Assembly: GCF_000499385.1 (NCBI RefSeq) | Contig: NW_013651991.1 | Location: 1 to 10,298 of the forward strand | DNA length: 10,298 nucleotides | Direction: 5' to 3' | Origin: Eimeria necatrix | Lineage: Eukaryota; Apicomplexa; Conoidasida; Eucoccidiorida; Eimeriidae | The notes under the pieces: generated by a model | Told to the model about the DNA's origin: nothing | The model's input: the letters and a program-made list of their open reading frames with translations, nothing else | Databases searched by the model: none | Made by a program: the position numbers and the translations under genes | Part shown: positions 8,626-10,298 of the stretch, one piece after another | How positions within the stretch are numbered: position 1 is the stretch's first letter | Layout: every line of letters begins with the position of its first letter

Positions 8626-8655
8626 TTCCCTGTTAGGTCATTCCCTGTTAGGTCA
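8626..8655 (+). repeat. 15-bp perfect tandem duplication
   Basis: TTCCCTGTTAGGTCA occurs twice head to tail with no mismatch. Being perfect in otherwise decayed DNA, it is probably recent slippage. Each unit ends in AGGTCA, the nuclear-receptor half-site core, so the pair forms two direct half-sites with a 9-base spacer. That spacing is not one of the classical ones (1-5), so a regulatory role is doubtful. Confidence 0.9.
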
Positions 8656-9506
8656 TGCTTCCCCGCTGTAGGACGCGCACTCCATGACTTGCTCTGTGAG
8701 TTTGTTAACACTCCATTGCTCTGACTCTACAATGTCCTTTTCTATGGTTGAGCATTAGTCTGGACATGTCCCAATATTCGTACGAACGCCATCATTTTCC
8801 GCTCATTCACGAAAAAATCATTCGCGATCACTTATTGTGCAAAGAGTTATACAGGGCGCCGGCGGCAGTGTGTACCTAGAAGAGCTTTTGACGCTAGAGC
8901 ACCTGCTCAACATTCAGAATTTCAATCTATAGAAGTGACAAGAGGCTCCCTCAAACAACTTCGGATGAAATTACATTATCTCCTGCGTTGCTAGCCTGCA
9001 AAAGCTGCAAGGAGCCAACGCCCGAAATTGCAAATATTCATTCCAGAACTTACAGTTTCCGTGTAGCTGCTCTGTTTTCACGAGGTTGGCGTGCTCTGGA
9101 AACAACATGAAACACCAAAATGCCAAATCTCCATTTAAGTACTGCTTCATTCCTTAATGAGTGAGGGGCCCACGATTCACTTCGCTGCTTTGAAACCTTC
9201 GGAAAACTTCTCCATACGCTGCTCTGGCTATGCTTTTCTGCACTCATCTCCACCTTGAATACTTCTTTCCTTACTCCTTTCAGCCACTTACGCTAGTATG
9301 GCTCATAAACGTTTATTCCCACTATCCTGAAAATAAACTCTTGTCCAGTGCCTAGTGATGCTGATGACGTATGATCAATGGTCTCTGTAGCCATTATGAC
9401 TTTTTTGTGCGCCATTATAGAAAAGCTTTTGCTTTGCGAGGCAGTTGGTATGGCGGCACGCTTAGCATATGCATATTCATCTGCGAGCCGCTCCACGCAA
9501 ATTAGT

Positions 9507-9530
9507 AATTAATTACTATAGTAATTAATT
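9507..9530. repeat. 24-bp perfect AT-rich palindrome
   Basis: AATTAATTACTA is followed directly by its reverse complement. An overlapping 14-base palindrome built on the same AGTAATTAATTACT string starts at 9504, so AGTAATTAATT also appears twice, 16 bases apart. The block contains three TAATTA homeodomain-core motifs. A 7-base direct repeat, CTGCGAG, flanks it at 9481-9487 and 9532-9538, which may be chance. Confidence 0.9.
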
Positions 9531-9872
9531 GCTGCGAGGATTTCCTGTTTTCCTTCTAGGAAGCCAAAAAATTATATTGTAGTGTCCATATCATCTGACT
9601 TTCGTAACATCTCTCTACGTGATTTCTCCGACAGGTCTTCCCACTGCAGTCAACGTTAGTCTGGCTGGGACGTTTCGTTGCTTTGGAGACTCCGCAGTAA
9701 TCTTTCAGTTTTCTATGATTTTTTGTTGATTGCAGAACACAAGCATTTTCTGGTGCACAGGAACAAGCCTGCGGACTTTTCAAGTGTGTTGTTGAAGCTC
9801 TTTCGGGCGGCATATTTCGATGCTTGCTTAAATGAGCTACGTCAATGCGCCATTGCTCTGCTGCTCTTGCTT

Positions 9873-10144
9873 AACTGTAGTTGCCCACTTTCTGAACATT
9901 ATATGCCTTGTGTAGTGCGCGGCGCCTACTGCTGCGACTACGCTGCTTCCTGCCCCTCGAGCAGGCCTACAAAGGACGCCTAGCATAGCCCCATTTCTCG
10001 GACTCTATAGCTTTATTCCATCGAAATACAACAGCTCTTAAGTGTTTCAAATCTGTCTGTTCGATTCGCCCCACTCTGGGAGCTCGCCTCCTAGGCCCTA
10101 GGGGGAGGAGGCCCGCACTGGCGCCGGCGCTATCCCCAGCCCGA
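9873..10144 (-). repeat. Right arm of the ~275-bp degenerate inverted repeat
   Basis: This is the partner of 1-276 in opposite orientation, about 9.6 kb away. Conserved blocks read inward from the GC-rich end: the GCGCCGGCGC core near 10120-10130, a GAGCTCGCCTCCTAG segment at 10080-10094, an ATCTGTCTGTT segment near 10051-10061, and a GTAGTGCGC...GCGACTACG segment within 9910-9942. Matching becomes unrecognisable inside about 9873. An open frame of about 100 codons (9678-9983, +) runs into this arm. Because it straddles the repeat edge and resembles nothing I know, I do not call it a gene. Read on the + strand, the arm ends in CACTGGCGCCGGCGC, which could be read as an LTR end plus a primer-binding site, though that is speculative. 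Confidence 0.9.
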
Positions 10145-10298
10145 GTCTGCACACAATTTCCGCACATTTCAAGTATTCATTAGAACTAATAGACCGTTTT
10201 TCTTATTTGAAGCCTACTGGGAGGGTCCTGTCCTCCTCCAGTGTTGCGGCCCCTTGTAGGTCGCTAGCTAGCTATCATGTCTAGGACACCAGCCAGCC
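10145..10298. other. Right flank beyond the inverted repeat
   Basis: No gene or repeat partner is visible here. The stretch includes a short GCTAGCTAGC self-complementary run near 10263-10272. Its counterpart outside the left arm would lie before position 1, so I cannot tell whether the inverted repeat continues into this flank. Confidence 0.4.

Larger units (their letters stand above)
7051..9872. other. No supportable gene between integrase remnant and right repeat arm
   Basis: Short open frames occur on both strands, none above about 90 codons before the right repeat arm, in conflicting frames and with no recognisable domain. If the pol belonged to a full element, the integrase C-terminus, any env-like gene and a 3' LTR would lie here. 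I found no purine-rich priming tract followed by an obvious LTR start; the best purine run is about 7710-7734. A 67-codon frame at 9293-9496 (minus) has ordinary amino-acid composition but no family I recognise. The distinct structures in this stretch are the palindrome and hairpin at 7232-7308, the tandem duplication at 8626, and the AT palindrome at 9507. Confidence 0.5.

Noticed and set aside
10058..10070. GTTCGATTC in the right arm, checked as a tRNA or SINE B box
   Set aside because: No A box lies at the right distance and the left arm does not conserve it, so a tRNA-derived element is unsupported.
1..10298. CRISPR array, operon or other prokaryotic system
   Set aside because: There are no spaced direct repeats, no long or tightly packed open frames and no ribosome-binding-site pattern.

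Overview
This window looks like repeat-rich, non-genic DNA from a eukaryotic, probably animal, genome. No open frame exceeds about 116 codons on either strand and there is no bacterial gene packing. CpG is not obviously depleted, and I found no rRNA or tRNA gene. The only recognisable protein-coding material is a heavily decayed retrotransposon pol. I worked by eye from memory of family signatures, so family names are inferences that profile searches should test.

Layout. Positions 1-276 and 9873-10144 are the two arms of a long, degenerate inverted repeat. The outer 60 bases match 51/60 without a gap, and a block about 200 bases further in matches 27/33. Between the arms, on the + strand, signatures of a Ty3/gypsy-type pol appear in canonical order: reverse transcriptase (3328-3590), an RT-RNase H connection (about 4590-4793), RNase H (4881-5189), an integrase zinc-binding domain (about 6262-6410) and an integrase core (6462-7050). 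Spacing within each domain is close to normal. The domains lie in different frames, are broken by stops, and are pushed apart by extra DNA, most strikingly about 0.9 kb between RT and the connection. The integrase features recall the K02A2.6-like animal branch of Ty3/gypsy elements. The copy cannot be active.

Other structure. Positions 7232-7308 hold a perfect 28-base palindrome plus a third copy of its arm, which together can also fold into a 72-nt hairpin the size of a microRNA precursor. A perfect 15-base tandem duplication lies at 8626-8655 and a 24-base AT-rich palindrome at 9507-9530. The stretches 277-3327, 3591-4589, 5190-6261, 7051-9872 and 10145-10298 hold no gene I can support.

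The most unusual point is architectural. A retrotransposon pol normally lies between direct long terminal repeats, but here the flanking repeats are inverted. The arms carry a TATA-like site in one copy and a primer-binding-site-like TGGCGCC in both, so they may be outward-facing LTR/leader fragments of other copies, or the ends of an unidentified larger element.
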